Shown: positions 8,879 to 16,645 of the stretch, in pieces
Numbering within the stretch: position 1 is the first letter of the stretch
Layout: every line of letters begins with the position of its first letter
Source: Uliginosibacterium aquaticum
GTDB taxonomy: Bacteria; Pseudomonadota; Gammaproteobacteria; Burkholderiales; Rhodocyclaceae
Direction of reading: 5' to 3'
Length of the DNA stretch: 64,000 nt
Assembly (NCBI RefSeq): GCF_012972705.2
Contig: NZ_JABCSC020000005.1
Location: 1 to 64,000, forward strand
Translations under genes and position numbers: made by a program
The notes under the pieces: model-generated
Databases searched by the model: none
What the model was told of the DNA's origin: nothing
The model's input: only the letters and a program-made list of their open reading frames with translations

Positions 8879-9199
8879 TCAGATCACGTCGTTGCCACCC
8901 AGCAGATCAAGGGCGCCCTGCATTCTACGCCGCATGTCCTTGCGGGCTAGCAGCTTGCGCTGGGCTTCCGCAGGAAGGTCGGTGAGGCGTAGCAGGCCCT
9001 TATCCAGCATCACGTCGATCAGATCCTCCATTACCCGGATAAAGTCAGCATCCAGACCGGCGAAGTTGTTGATCATCGGCAGGCCGAGAAAAGCACAGAC
9101 TTCAGGCGTGGTGGCAGACTGGAACTCTTGGGCGTCGGGGCTGGCTTCATGCAACAGGGCGACGATTTCCCCTGTTGCAGAACGACGGATGTAAGGCAT
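8879..9199 (-). CDS. Small conserved protein heading the adhesin secretion operon
   Basis: This is a 106-residue soluble acidic protein, with no signal peptide or membrane helix. Visible features are LPMINNFAGLDADFIRVMEDLIDVMLDKGLL and a basic stretch, LARKDMRRRMQG. Similar small proteins occur beside adhesin or type I secretion genes in proteobacteria and are sometimes labelled tryptophan-synthase-beta-like, for which I see no catalytic basis. It is first in the operon, 20 bp upstream of the ABC transporter. A role in adhesin export or its regulation is possible, but its function is unknown. Confidence 0.75.
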   Translation of the reverse strand: MPYIRRSATGEIVALLHEASPDAQEFQSATTPEVCAFLGLPMINNFAGLDADFIRVMEDLIDVMLDKGLLRLTDLPAEAQRKLLARKDMRRRMQGALDLLGGNDVI

Positions 9200-9266
9200 G
9201 GCTGTTGGCTTTCGAACAGGGTGCCTACTTTATCAGTGGTGCCGCCGAAGGGCGTGGCAGCGCCTT

Positions 9267-9299
9267 GTCACGAACTGTGTCTGCGCAGGTGTTCGTGAC
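9267..9299. promoter_or_regulatory. Dyad symmetry upstream of the secretion operon
   Basis: Perfect 9-bp arms GTCACGAAC (9267-9275) and GTTCGTGAC (9291-9299) flank 15 bp. They lie about 70-100 bp upstream of the first gene of the minus-strand secretion operon. No T tract follows, so an operator is more likely than a terminator. The binding protein is unknown. Confidence 0.35.
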
Positions 9300-9322
9300 T
9301 GATTTCACGGCCGGAGTGGCAC

Positions 9323-9366
9323 GAAGCCCGCCCGCTGCCATCAATAACGGCAGCCGGGCGGGCTTC
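9323..9366 (-). terminator. Strong GC-rich hairpin after the mannosyltransferase gene
   Basis: A 12-bp stem, GAAGCCCGCCCG/CGGGCGGGCTTC, continues inward as CTGCC/GGCAG around an AT-rich loop. It starts about 20 bp beyond the stop codon of the membrane glycosyltransferase. There is no T run, so it may slow or stabilise rather than fully terminate. Confidence 0.55.
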
Positions 9367-9385
9367 CTGAATGCTGCGCAGGCGT

Positions 9386-11023
9386 TCAGCCCTGGCAGTC
9401 AACAATATGCGAGAACACGTTGCGGCGCTCGCATTGCTCCTTGTTGAGTGGCTTGTGGTTGTTGAGTGGCAGGAAGAACAGGCTGCTGGCAATGATCAGC
9501 ACGCTCATGCCGGCCACGATCAGGAGGCGGGTGCGCGCCTTGATCTGATTCAGCTCGCACAGGTTCTGCCAGTTCAGCACGATCAGGATGTAACTGATCA
9601 AGAGGCCCAGGAAGTAGTGATAGAGATACATCACGCGCTGTGCGCCCAGATACAGATGGAGCAGCATGAAGACCAGATACAGACCGGTGAATACTTCGAT
9701 CAGCGCATAGCTGCGGCCAGCACCAGATTCCACGCCGAAGAGGCGGCGGTTGGCAATGGTCAGGATCGAGAGCAGTACCGCGGCAAGTCCTAGGTACCAG
9801 CTCACCTGATTGCCAGCGAGCTGTACATAGCGGGTGAAGCCGTCGGCCGAATCCCAGCGGTAATTGATGGTCTTGTTGTGCAAGGGCCAGTTCAGAGGGT
9901 GAGAGCCGTTCTCGCCCGGTTTGCAGACATCCAGCTTGGGTACGCCCTGGTTGTCCACCCGCATGAAGCTGAAGTAATCGCCAGTGATGGCCAGCAGCGT
10001 TGAGGGGGTGAGTGGCTGCTTGAGGTTAAGGTAGTCCTTGTAGGTGCTGGACATGTGCGGAAGGTCTTTTTCGCCGAGTGGATCCTGCGGGCGCGGCGCT
10101 TCGGTGCCGACCAACGCATGCACTGTGAACACGCACAGCGCCACCACAGCGATGCTGGCGATGGCTGTGGCGCTCTTGAGGGCGAAGTGGCGCAACTGTG
10201 CTGCGACATCCCAGCCCGCTTCACGGGTGCCGGCATCCTTGAAATACAAAACTGGGAAGAGCGCCAACAGCAGGGCGGCGTTGATCTTGACCATGATCGC
10301 CAGCCCGCACAGGGCGGCGCTGGCGGCATATTGCCAGAGCGGAATGCGTTCTTCCTGTTTCCACATGCGCATGAACAGCCAGAGTGCGCCTAGGCTGAAG
10401 AACATCTGGAAGCTATCCAGATGGACTGCGCGGAAATGCACGATGAAGGCATTCTCAAACAGATAGAGCGAGCTGAAGAGCAGGGCGACGAGGCGGTTGC
10501 CGGTGAGCTCCAGCATCAAGCCGAAAAACAGCAAGGCGGCCAGGGCGCCGAAGAGTGCGGGCATCAGGCGCATGCCGGCGAAGGAGAAGCCCTCCGGCAG
10601 CTTGTCGCCGTCAATGTAGGTGGTGCGTGAAAGCGCGCTCTTGTCGATGCCGGGATTGGCACCGGAGAGTTTTTCGCCAACGGCGATCAGCAATTTTCCG
10701 AGCGGCGGATGGGTTTCGAGGTAGGCCACGCCGTCGATATAGCGCTGGGCTGAGGTGAGGTGATAGTTCTCGTCCCAGAAAGCATACTTGGGCTCGGCAT
10801 GGCCAACGAAGTACATGCACCAGCCGATCGCCAGCACGATGAGGAAGCATAGCGTGGTGCGCAGCCAGCCCGGGATGCGCTCGATGGCATCGAAGACCTT
10901 TTGCGAAGCGCCGTTGCCGTTAACGGCGGCTGTGGCGGAGGCAGCCGGAGCTGCGCTTGGATTCTGGTTTTTCGGCTTTGCCATCTTGTCGTCCTGTCCC
11001 TGAGCGGCGTCTTGCTGCGCCAT
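9386..11023 (-). CDS. Polytopic PMT/GT39-type glycosyltransferase
   Basis: This 545-residue protein has about ten or more hydrophobic segments. After a low-complexity N-terminus, the first luminal loop carries FWDENYH (D84, E85) and THPPLGK (105-110), matching the acidic pair and HPP motif of lipid-linked protein O-mannosyltransferases. The C-terminal membrane bundle (VMYLYHYFLGLLISYILIV) also fits. Such enzymes move a sugar from a polyprenyl phosphate to an acceptor on the periplasmic side. The acceptor is not shown; the nearby adhesin is one possibility, but the gene is separated from the secretion operon. Translation may instead begin at M14 (ATG 10984), which has an AGGAC site upstream. 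Confidence 0.85.
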   Translation of the reverse strand: MAQQDAAQGQDDKMAKPKNQNPSAAPAASATAAVNGNGASQKVFDAIERIPGWLRTTLCFLIVLAIGWCMYFVGHAEPKYAFWDENYHLTSAQRYIDGVAYLETHPPLGKLLIAVGEKLSGANPGIDKSALSRTTYIDGDKLPEGFSFAGMRLMPALFGALAALLFFGLMLELTGNRLVALLFSSLYLFENAFIVHFRAVHLDSFQMFFSLGALWLFMRMWKQEERIPLWQYAASAALCGLAIMVKINAALLLALFPVLYFKDAGTREAGWDVAAQLRHFALKSATAIASIAVVALCVFTVHALVGTEAPRPQDPLGEKDLPHMSSTYKDYLNLKQPLTPSTLLAITGDYFSFMRVDNQGVPKLDVCKPGENGSHPLNWPLHNKTINYRWDSADGFTRYVQLAGNQVSWYLGLAAVLLSILTIANRRLFGVESGAGRSYALIEVFTGLYLVFMLLHLYLGAQRVMYLYHYFLGLLISYILIVLNWQNLCELNQIKARTRLLIVAGMSVLIIASSLFFLPLNNHKPLNKEQCERRNVFSHIVDCQG

Positions 11024-11097
11024 GCTGAAGCGTGATGCGGGCAGGAGTGTGCTGGGCGCCTGCGGGTAGTGTCAATGATGCAGTGCGATCGGCCGCG

Positions 11098-11103
11098 TAC
11101 AAT
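11098..11103 (+). promoter_or_regulatory. TACAAT -10-like hexamer before the ABC exporter
   Basis: TACAAT sits 44 bp before the preferred ATG at 11148. It argues against the more upstream in-frame ATG at 11106, which would lie at or before the transcription start. No convincing -35 accompanies it. Confidence 0.35.
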
Positions 11104-11147
11104 GTATGAGCGGCGCATCTTGCGCCCCAGAGCGGAGTGAATGCCTG

Positions 11148-12929
11148 ATGCTGCAGCCTGATCCAAAGTCCGACGAACTGGTCTTCCGTTTTCGTGATCT
11201 GCCGCGAGCGCTGTGGTTCTTTCTTGCCGAAGAGCGCTGGTTCTATCTGTTGTTCCTGCTGGTCTTGCTGGCAGTGATGTTCTACACGCTGGTGCCGCCG
11301 CTGTTGATCGGCATGATCGCTAACTTCCTGATTGCATATGGCGCGGCGGCGCCGGATGCGCGCCCAGCAGTGAGTCAGCTGTGGTGGCTGGTTGGCGTGT
11401 TGGCGGGCAGCCACGCGGTGGTTGCGCTGGTACGCCTGTCATCGAAACGTATGCTCGGGCGAATCAGCTTGAATGCGCGCTATCGCGCCAAGGTGTGGGG
11501 GTTTGAGCGCCTGCTCGATTATTCGCTGGCCTGGCACCAGCAGGAGAGCACCGGCAACAAGGCCCAGCGAATCCTGACGGGTTCCGAATCGGTGCGCGAA
11601 TGGACCGGTGACATGGTCAACAGCCTCAGCTCGGCAGTGGCTGCCTTCGTGGGTTCGCTGATTGCCTGCATGCTGTTGCACCCTGCGTTCATCTTGTTCT
11701 TTGCCTACTACCTGGGGATTCTGCTCAGCGTGGAGTTCTATTTCGACTATCGCATCGCGAAGTTGTCGGATCGCATCAATAAATCGATGGAGAACGCCAG
11801 TGGCAGCTTTGTGGAGAGTGCGTCCAACATCCTTGCCGTGAAGGCACTTGGCGCGGCGGATAACATGACCAGCAATGTGGCCCGTCGTGAAGAGCTGGCG
11901 CGCCAGCTTTCCTACGAGCGGCTGCGCTTGTCGAACACGAAGTGGATGTGTTTTCAGATCCACAACAGTATTGCCTGGGGTGCGTTCCTGCTGGTGATCG
12001 GCTGGATGGTGATGCAGGGGGCGCTGCTGGCCGGCTTCTTCCTGACCTACGCGGCCTATTTCGACCGTTTGCGCGAAGCCTCAATCGAGTTCACCGACAA
12101 GATTCAGCTGATGATCGAGCGCAAATCCAATCTTGGGCGAATGATGTCAATCTTCTGGGGGTGCAATACGTTGGCCCAGGGTAAGGCGCGTTTTCCCACC
12201 GAGTGGGATGCGATCCGTTTGAAAAACGCCAGTTTTCGTTATGGGGACAAGCCGGCAGTGGGGCCCATGACCTTGGATATTCCGCGCGGCAGCGTGCTGG
12301 GCATTGCCGGACACTCCGGCTCGGGCAAGTCGACCTTGATCAAGCTGATGCTGGGTCTGTATCACCTGGAGCACGGCAGCTTGAGCATTGGCACTACGCC
12401 AGTAGCCGAGATCCGCCACGAAGCGCTGACCAGCAAGGTCGCGGTGGTACTGCAGGAAACCGAGCTGTTCAATTTCTCGTTGAAAGAAAATCTCACCATG
12501 ATGCGCGAAGTATCCGCTGAGCTACTCGCGCGGGCTTGTCGGATCGCCTGCCTCGACGAACTCATCGCGCGCTTGCCCGAGGGGCTCGATACCTCGGTGG
12601 GCGAGAAGGGGCATGCACTCTCCGGTGGCGAGCGTCAGCGGGTCGGCATTGCACGGGCGATCTGTCGTGACGCGCCGATCCTGTTGATGGACGAAGCGAC
12701 CTCTGCACTCGATTCCGCAACCGAGCAGCAAGTGACTCAGCGCCTGATGAACGAGTTTGCGCCGGGGCGCACCCTGATCATCGTTGCGCACCGCATCAGC
12801 ACTCTGCGGGAGGCGGACCAAGTGGTGGTTTTCGAGCAGGGGCAGATCGTCGAGCAGGGCCGTTTTGCCGAACTGGCAGCCGACCCGGCCACGCACTTCG
12901 GGCGTATGGTGGCGATCCAGGCCGCCTGA
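11148..12929 (+). CDS. ABC exporter, fused membrane and ATPase domains
   Basis: This half-transporter of about 593 residues belongs to the MsbA/lipid-and-peptide exporter class. The N-terminal half has about six helices (for example WFYLLFLLVLLAVMFYTLVPPLLIG). The ATPase half has Walker A GHSGSGKSTLIKLM, signature LSGGERQRVGIARA, Walker B ILLMDEATSALD and a final AHRISTLREADQVVVFEQG. The start is set at ATG 11148 because GGAG lies 10 bp upstream and a -10-like element lies between it and the earlier ATG. It is a single-gene unit divergent from the mannosyltransferase and ends at a strong terminator. The substrate is unknown. Confidence 0.88.
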   Translation: MLQPDPKSDELVFRFRDLPRALWFFLAEERWFYLLFLLVLLAVMFYTLVPPLLIGMIANFLIAYGAAAPDARPAVSQLWWLVGVLAGSHAVVALVRLSSKRMLGRISLNARYRAKVWGFERLLDYSLAWHQQESTGNKAQRILTGSESVREWTGDMVNSLSSAVAAFVGSLIACMLLHPAFILFFAYYLGILLSVEFYFDYRIAKLSDRINKSMENASGSFVESASNILAVKALGAADNMTSNVARREELARQLSYERLRLSNTKWMCFQIHNSIAWGAFLLVIGWMVMQGALLAGFFLTYAAYFDRLREASIEFTDKIQLMIERKSNLGRMMSIFWGCNTLAQGKARFPTEWDAIRLKNASFRYGDKPAVGPMTLDIPRGSVLGIAGHSGSGKSTLIKLMLGLYHLEHGSLSIGTTPVAEIRHEALTSKVAVVLQETELFNFSLKENLTMMREVSAELLARACRIACLDELIARLPEGLDTSVGEKGHALSGGERQRVGIARAICRDAPILLMDEATSALDSATEQQVTQRLMNEFAPGRTLIIVAHRISTLREADQVVVFEQGQIVEQGRFAELAADPATHFGRMVAIQAA

Positions 12930-12947
12930 GGTATCTGCGGTAGATAC

Positions 12948-12979
12948 AAAAAAGGCGTGTCCGCGGACACGCCTTTTTT
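12948..12979. terminator. Bidirectional rho-independent terminator
   Basis: A near-perfect stem, AAAAAAGGCGTGTCC/GGACACGCCTTTTTT, lies between the convergent ABC exporter and pit genes. It has A and T tracts on both sides. Confidence 0.9.
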
Positions 12980-12994
12980 CAATCCTTTGAACAC

Positions 12995-14002
12995 TTAGAG
13001 GATCTGTCGGCCGATCCACCAGGAGATCGCTGCTATCAGCGCACTGCAAGGAATGGTCAGCACCCAGGCCCACACGATGCTGCCTGCCAGGCCCCAGCGC
13101 ACGGCTGAGAAGCGGCGCGAGGAGCCTACGCCGACGATGGCGCCCGTGATGGTGTGGGTGGTGGATACCGGGATTCCAAGCCAGGTTGCGAGATAGAGCG
13201 TGATCGCACCGCCGCTGTCGGCGCAGAAGCCGCTGTAAGGCTTGAGCTTGGTGATGCCTTGCCCCATGGTCTTGACGATGCGCCAGCCGCCAAAAAGCGT
13301 GCCGAAGCCAATGGCCGAGTAGCAGGAAATGATGACCCAGATCGGCAGCTCCGAATCCTGTCCCAGATACCCTGTGGTAATCAGCAGCAGCCAGATGATG
13401 CCGATGGTTTTCTGGGCGTCATTGCCGCCGTGGCCGAGGCTATAGGCACTGGCCGAGACGATCTGGAAACGGCGGAACCAGCGGTCAACCTTGGTGGGTG
13501 TGCTATGGAAAAAGCTGTGTGACACGATCAGCATCATGATCGAGCCCAGCAACATGCCGAGCATCGGGGAGATCACGATGAAGGCCACGGTCTTGCCGAT
13601 ACCGGTCCAGATCAGCGGAGCGCTGCCCGCCTTGGCCATCGTTGCTCCAACGATGCCACCGATCAGGGCATGTGAGGAACTCGACGGAATGCCGAAATAC
13701 CAGGTGATGACGTTCCAGCTCACAGCCCCCATCAGAGCGCCGAACACCACGTAGTGATCCACCACGCTCGGGTCAACGATGCCCTTGCCAACCGTAGCGG
13801 CCACCTTGAGGTGGAAGACGAAGATGGCGACAAAGTTGAAGAAGGCTGCCATGGCGACCGCCTGGGTCGGCTTGAGCGTGCCGGTGGAGACAATCGTGGC
13901 GATTGCGTTGGCTGCGTCGTGAAAGCCGTTCAGAAAGTCGAAAATCAGGGCGAGCGCGACCAGCGCGATTACCACGTACAGGCTGATTTGCACGGTTTCC
14001 AT
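12995..14002 (-). CDS. pit: PiT-family inorganic phosphate transporter
   Basis: This 335-residue inner-membrane protein is low-affinity and ion-coupled in its family. Both PiT half-repeats are visible: FDFLNGFHDAANAIATIVSTGTL near the N-terminus (GFHDAANA signature), and GGNDAQKTIGI plus PVSTTHTITGAIVGVG in the second half. Multiple hydrophobic segments cover the length. The gene starts 5 bp after a DUF47 gene, the usual two-gene arrangement in proteobacteria, where the DUF47 protein supports Pit function. Confidence 0.95.
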   Translation of the reverse strand: METVQISLYVVIALVALALIFDFLNGFHDAANAIATIVSTGTLKPTQAVAMAAFFNFVAIFVFHLKVAATVGKGIVDPSVVDHYVVFGALMGAVSWNVITWYFGIPSSSSHALIGGIVGATMAKAGSAPLIWTGIGKTVAFIVISPMLGMLLGSIMMLIVSHSFFHSTPTKVDRWFRRFQIVSASAYSLGHGGNDAQKTIGIIWLLLITTGYLGQDSELPIWVIISCYSAIGFGTLFGGWRIVKTMGQGITKLKPYSGFCADSGGAITLYLATWLGIPVSTTHTITGAIVGVGSSRRFSAVRWGLAGSIVWAWVLTIPCSALIAAISWWIGRQIL

Positions 14003-14007
14003 AGCGA

Positions 14008-14637
14008 TCAGGCGTTTTCCAGCACCAGACCTTCGACAACCTTGCTCACGTCTTCGCAGTGATCGGTGATCTTTTCCAAGCCTTCATAAATGGCCTTCAT
14101 CTTGATCACTTGCAGCGGATCACGTTCATCACGGAACACGCGGCCCAAGGCGGAGCGCATCACGCGATCACAGTCGGATTCGAGCTGCTCGATCTCACGA
14201 CAGGTGCGCAGGATGTCACTGGCGTGTTCCATGTCACCGATCAGCTTGATGATCTGGCGTACCCGTTCGCAACAGGAGAGGGTCAGCTCGGCCATCTGTA
14301 CCGCGTCCGGTGTCATGCGGCGGATGTTGTACAGGCTGATGCCTTCGGCCACGTCCTGGATGGCGTCGACGATGTCATCGAGGTCATTGACCAGCGCGTG
14401 GATTGCGTCACGGTCAAAGGGCGTGATGAAGGTGGTGTGGAGCAGTGCCACCGTGTCGTGGGTGATCTTGTCTGCCTGCGTCTCGATTTCGTCGATTGCC
14501 GACACGATGCCGGGCATGTCTTCAGGGCTGGCCGACATCAGGGCAACCAGTTGCTGGGCTGCCAGCACGACCTGCTCGGCATGTGCATTGAAAAAATCGA
14601 AAAAACGGCCCTCGCGGGGCATGAATCGTCCGAACAT
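14008..14637 (-). CDS. DUF47 / PhoU-like Pit accessory protein
   Basis: This 209-residue soluble helical protein begins MFGRFMPREGRFFDFFNAHAEQ, the usual DUF47 opening. It contains acidic helical repeats (EIETQADKITHD, VNDLDDIVDAIQDVAEGI, EQLESDCDRVMRSA) with E/DxxxD metal-binding patterns like those of PhoU. It is encoded directly upstream of pit and probably tunes that transporter. A 131-bp gap separates it from ispH, so it probably starts its own transcript. Confidence 0.9.
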   Translation of the reverse strand: MFGRFMPREGRFFDFFNAHAEQVVLAAQQLVALMSASPEDMPGIVSAIDEIETQADKITHDTVALLHTTFITPFDRDAIHALVNDLDDIVDAIQDVAEGISLYNIRRMTPDAVQMAELTLSCCERVRQIIKLIGDMEHASDILRTCREIEQLESDCDRVMRSALGRVFRDERDPLQVIKMKAIYEGLEKITDHCEDVSKVVEGLVLENA

Positions 14638-14768
14638 GGGAGCGCAGTCGTGTTTGAAAAGAAGGCGCGATGATATCAGCCCGAAAGGGCCAAGGTCTTG
14701 CCTTGTTACAATTAAATGAAGGACTTGTCTGATCTGTCACACATTGCCGCATCACGGCAAAGCGGGCC

Positions 14769-15701
14769 TCAGGCTTGCAATTCCTTCGGGATCGGGAAGG
14801 TGATGTTTTCGATCGCACCATCGAGTGGCCGCACGCTGCTGGCTCCCAGTTCCTTGAGACGAGCGATCACTTCATTGACCAGGATTTCCGGTGCTGACGC
14901 GCCTGCGGTTACCCCGATTCGGCGCTTGCCGGCGAGCCAGGCCGGATCGAGCCCGGCGGCGTTGTCTACCAGATAGGCCGGCACATTGCGCAGGGCGGCC
15001 ACTTCGCGCAGGCGATTGGAGTTCGAGCTGTTCTTCGAACCGACCACGATCACCAGATCGACTAACGGAGTCATGAATTTCACGGCATCCTGGCGGTTCT
15101 GGGTGGCGTAGCAGATATCGTCTTTTTTCGGCCCGACGATGGCCGGGAAGCGCGCCTTGAGCGCATCAACGATAACTTGGGCGTCGTCGACCGAGAGGGT
15201 GGTCTGGGTCACGTAGGCGAGCAAATTCTCGTCGCGCACCTGAAGGGCTGCCACTTCCTCCACGGATTCGACCAGATACATACCGGACTCCGCCTGGCCC
15301 ATGGTGCCTTCCACTTCCGGGTGGCCCTTGTGGCCGATCATGACGATTTCACGCCCGGCTTCACGCATCTTGGCTACTTCCACGTGTACCTTGGTGACCA
15401 ACGGGCAGGTGGCGTCAAACACTCGTAAGTCGCGGGCTTCAGCCTGGCGGCGCACTTCTTGGGGTACGCCGTGGGCCGAGAAGATCAGGGTCGCGCCTGC
15501 GGGTACTTCGTTCAGGTCTTCGATGAAGATGGCGCCCTTTGCGCGCAGGTCTTCGACCACGAATTTGTTGTGCACGACTTCATGACGCACATAGATCGGT
15601 GCGCCGTGCACAGCGATGGCACGTTCGACGATGGAGATGGCACGCTCGACACCGGCACAGAAACCGCGTGGGTTGGCGAGGAGAATTTCGGAATTGCTCA
15701 T
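14769..15701 (-). CDS. ispH: 4-hydroxy-3-methylbut-2-enyl diphosphate reductase
   Basis: This is the last enzyme of the MEP isoprenoid pathway, making IPP and DMAPP with a 4Fe-4S cluster. In 310 residues it has the three cluster-cysteine motifs, [13 protein letters not shown] near the start, [11 protein letters not shown] mid-protein and ICYATQNRQ further on. It also has the [16 protein letters not shown] and TQTTLS motifs and the SSNSNRL substrate loop. It is last in the ribF-ileS-lspA-fkpB-ispH operon. The product feeds, among other pathways, the squalene genes later in the window. Confidence 0.97.
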   Translation of the reverse strand: MSNSEILLANPRGFCAGVERAISIVERAIAVHGAPIYVRHEVVHNKFVVEDLRAKGAIFIEDLNEVPAGATLIFSAHGVPQEVRRQAEARDLRVFDATCPLVTKVHVEVAKMREAGREIVMIGHKGHPEVEGTMGQAESGMYLVESVEEVAALQVRDENLLAYVTQTTLSVDDAQVIVDALKARFPAIVGPKKDDICYATQNRQDAVKFMTPLVDLVIVVGSKNSSNSNRLREVAALRNVPAYLVDNAAGLDPAWLAGKRRIGVTAGASAPEILVNEVIARLKELGASSVRPLDGAIENITFPIPKELQA

Positions 15702-15722
15702 ATGCTGGCTTTCGGATGAAAC

Positions 15723-16154
15723 TCAGATCGCGCCGATGACTTCCACTTCCACGCTCACGGCGTGGCCGGCAAGGGGGTGGTTGAAGTCGACTAGGGCGTA
15801 TTCGTCGGTGAGCTTGCGTACCAGACCGGGGTACTGACTGCCGTCCGGTGCGGTGAAGGCAAACACGGTGTCTTCAGCCAGCTCCATGCTGGCCGGCACG
15901 TGTTCGCGTGCGACCTTCTCGACGAGTTCCTGACGGTAAGGGCCGAAGGCCTCGCCGGACTCCAGACGGAAGGTTTCCCGATGTCCGGCGCCCAGACCGA
16001 GCAGGCGCGACTCGATGGAGGGCATCAACTCGCCCGTGCCGAGTTTCAGCGTCATTGGGGTGGCTTCGAAGGATGAAAACATCACTGTGCCGGACTCTGC
16101 GTGGGCAATGCGAACGTTCAGGGTGACGAGGCTGTCGGGCTGGATAGTGCTCAT
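15723..16154 (-). CDS. fkpB: FKBP-type peptidyl-prolyl isomerase, SlpA type
   Basis: This 143-residue cytoplasmic protein has the SlpA layout: an N-terminal half-FKBP (LVTLNVRIAHAESGTVMFSSFE, GTGELMPSIESRLLGLGAGH), an inserted flap domain, and the closing strand DFNHPLAGHAVSVEVEV. It catalyses prolyl cis-trans isomerisation and acts as a chaperone. It overlaps lspA by 4 bp and precedes ispH by 21 bp, the standard proteobacterial order. Confidence 0.95.
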   Translation of the reverse strand: MSTIQPDSLVTLNVRIAHAESGTVMFSSFEATPMTLKLGTGELMPSIESRLLGLGAGHRETFRLESGEAFGPYRQELVEKVAREHVPASMELAEDTVFAFTAPDGSQYPGLVRKLTDEYALVDFNHPLAGHAVSVEVEVIGAI

Positions 16155-16645
16155 TGGGGCTTGGCTTTCTGTTGGTTTTCGCGGCGGCTCTCACGCAGCT
16201 GGGCCAGAATCATCAGGGCCACGCCGAGGCAGATGGCCGAATCGGCGAGGTTGAAGGCCGGCCAATGATAGCTGCCCAGGTAAAAGTCGAGGAAATCGAC
16301 CACTTTTCCATGGGCCAGGCGGTCGATCACATTGCCAATGGCGCCTCCCACGACGAGGGCGAAGGCTGCCGGCTGCAGGATCTCGGTACGATGCAGCCAG
16401 ATCAGGCGCAGCAGCCAGGAACAGATCACAGCCGCCAGCGTGACGAAAAACCAGCGTTGCCAGCCATCATGCCCGGCGAGAAAGCTGAAGGCCGCGCCTG
16501 GGTTATAGACCAGCACCAGATTGAAAAAGCCCGTGACCGGCAGCGATTCGTACTCGGCAAAGTGCGCTAGTACCGCGAGCTTGCTCCACTGGTCCAGCCC
16601 GATCACGGCCAGTGCCAGCATCAGCCAGAGTGTGAAACGCTTCAT
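16151..16645 (-). CDS. lspA: Lipoprotein signal peptidase (signal peptidase II)
   Basis: This inner-membrane aspartyl protease removes signal peptides from prolipoproteins. ATG 16645 gives 164 residues and a 4-bp overlap with ileS. An upstream in-frame ATG would extend it into ileS and is not needed. Four hydrophobic segments are visible. The catalytic aspartates are in [14 protein letters not shown] and [11 protein letters not shown]. The conserved [14 protein letters not shown] block is also present. Confidence 0.97.
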   Translation of the reverse strand: MKRFTLWLMLALAVIGLDQWSKLAVLAHFAEYESLPVTGFFNLVLVYNPGAAFSFLAGHDGWQRWFFVTLAAVICSWLLRLIWLHRTEILQPAAFALVVGGAIGNVIDRLAHGKVVDFLDFYLGSYHWPAFNLADSAICLGVALMILAQLRESRRENQQKAKPQ

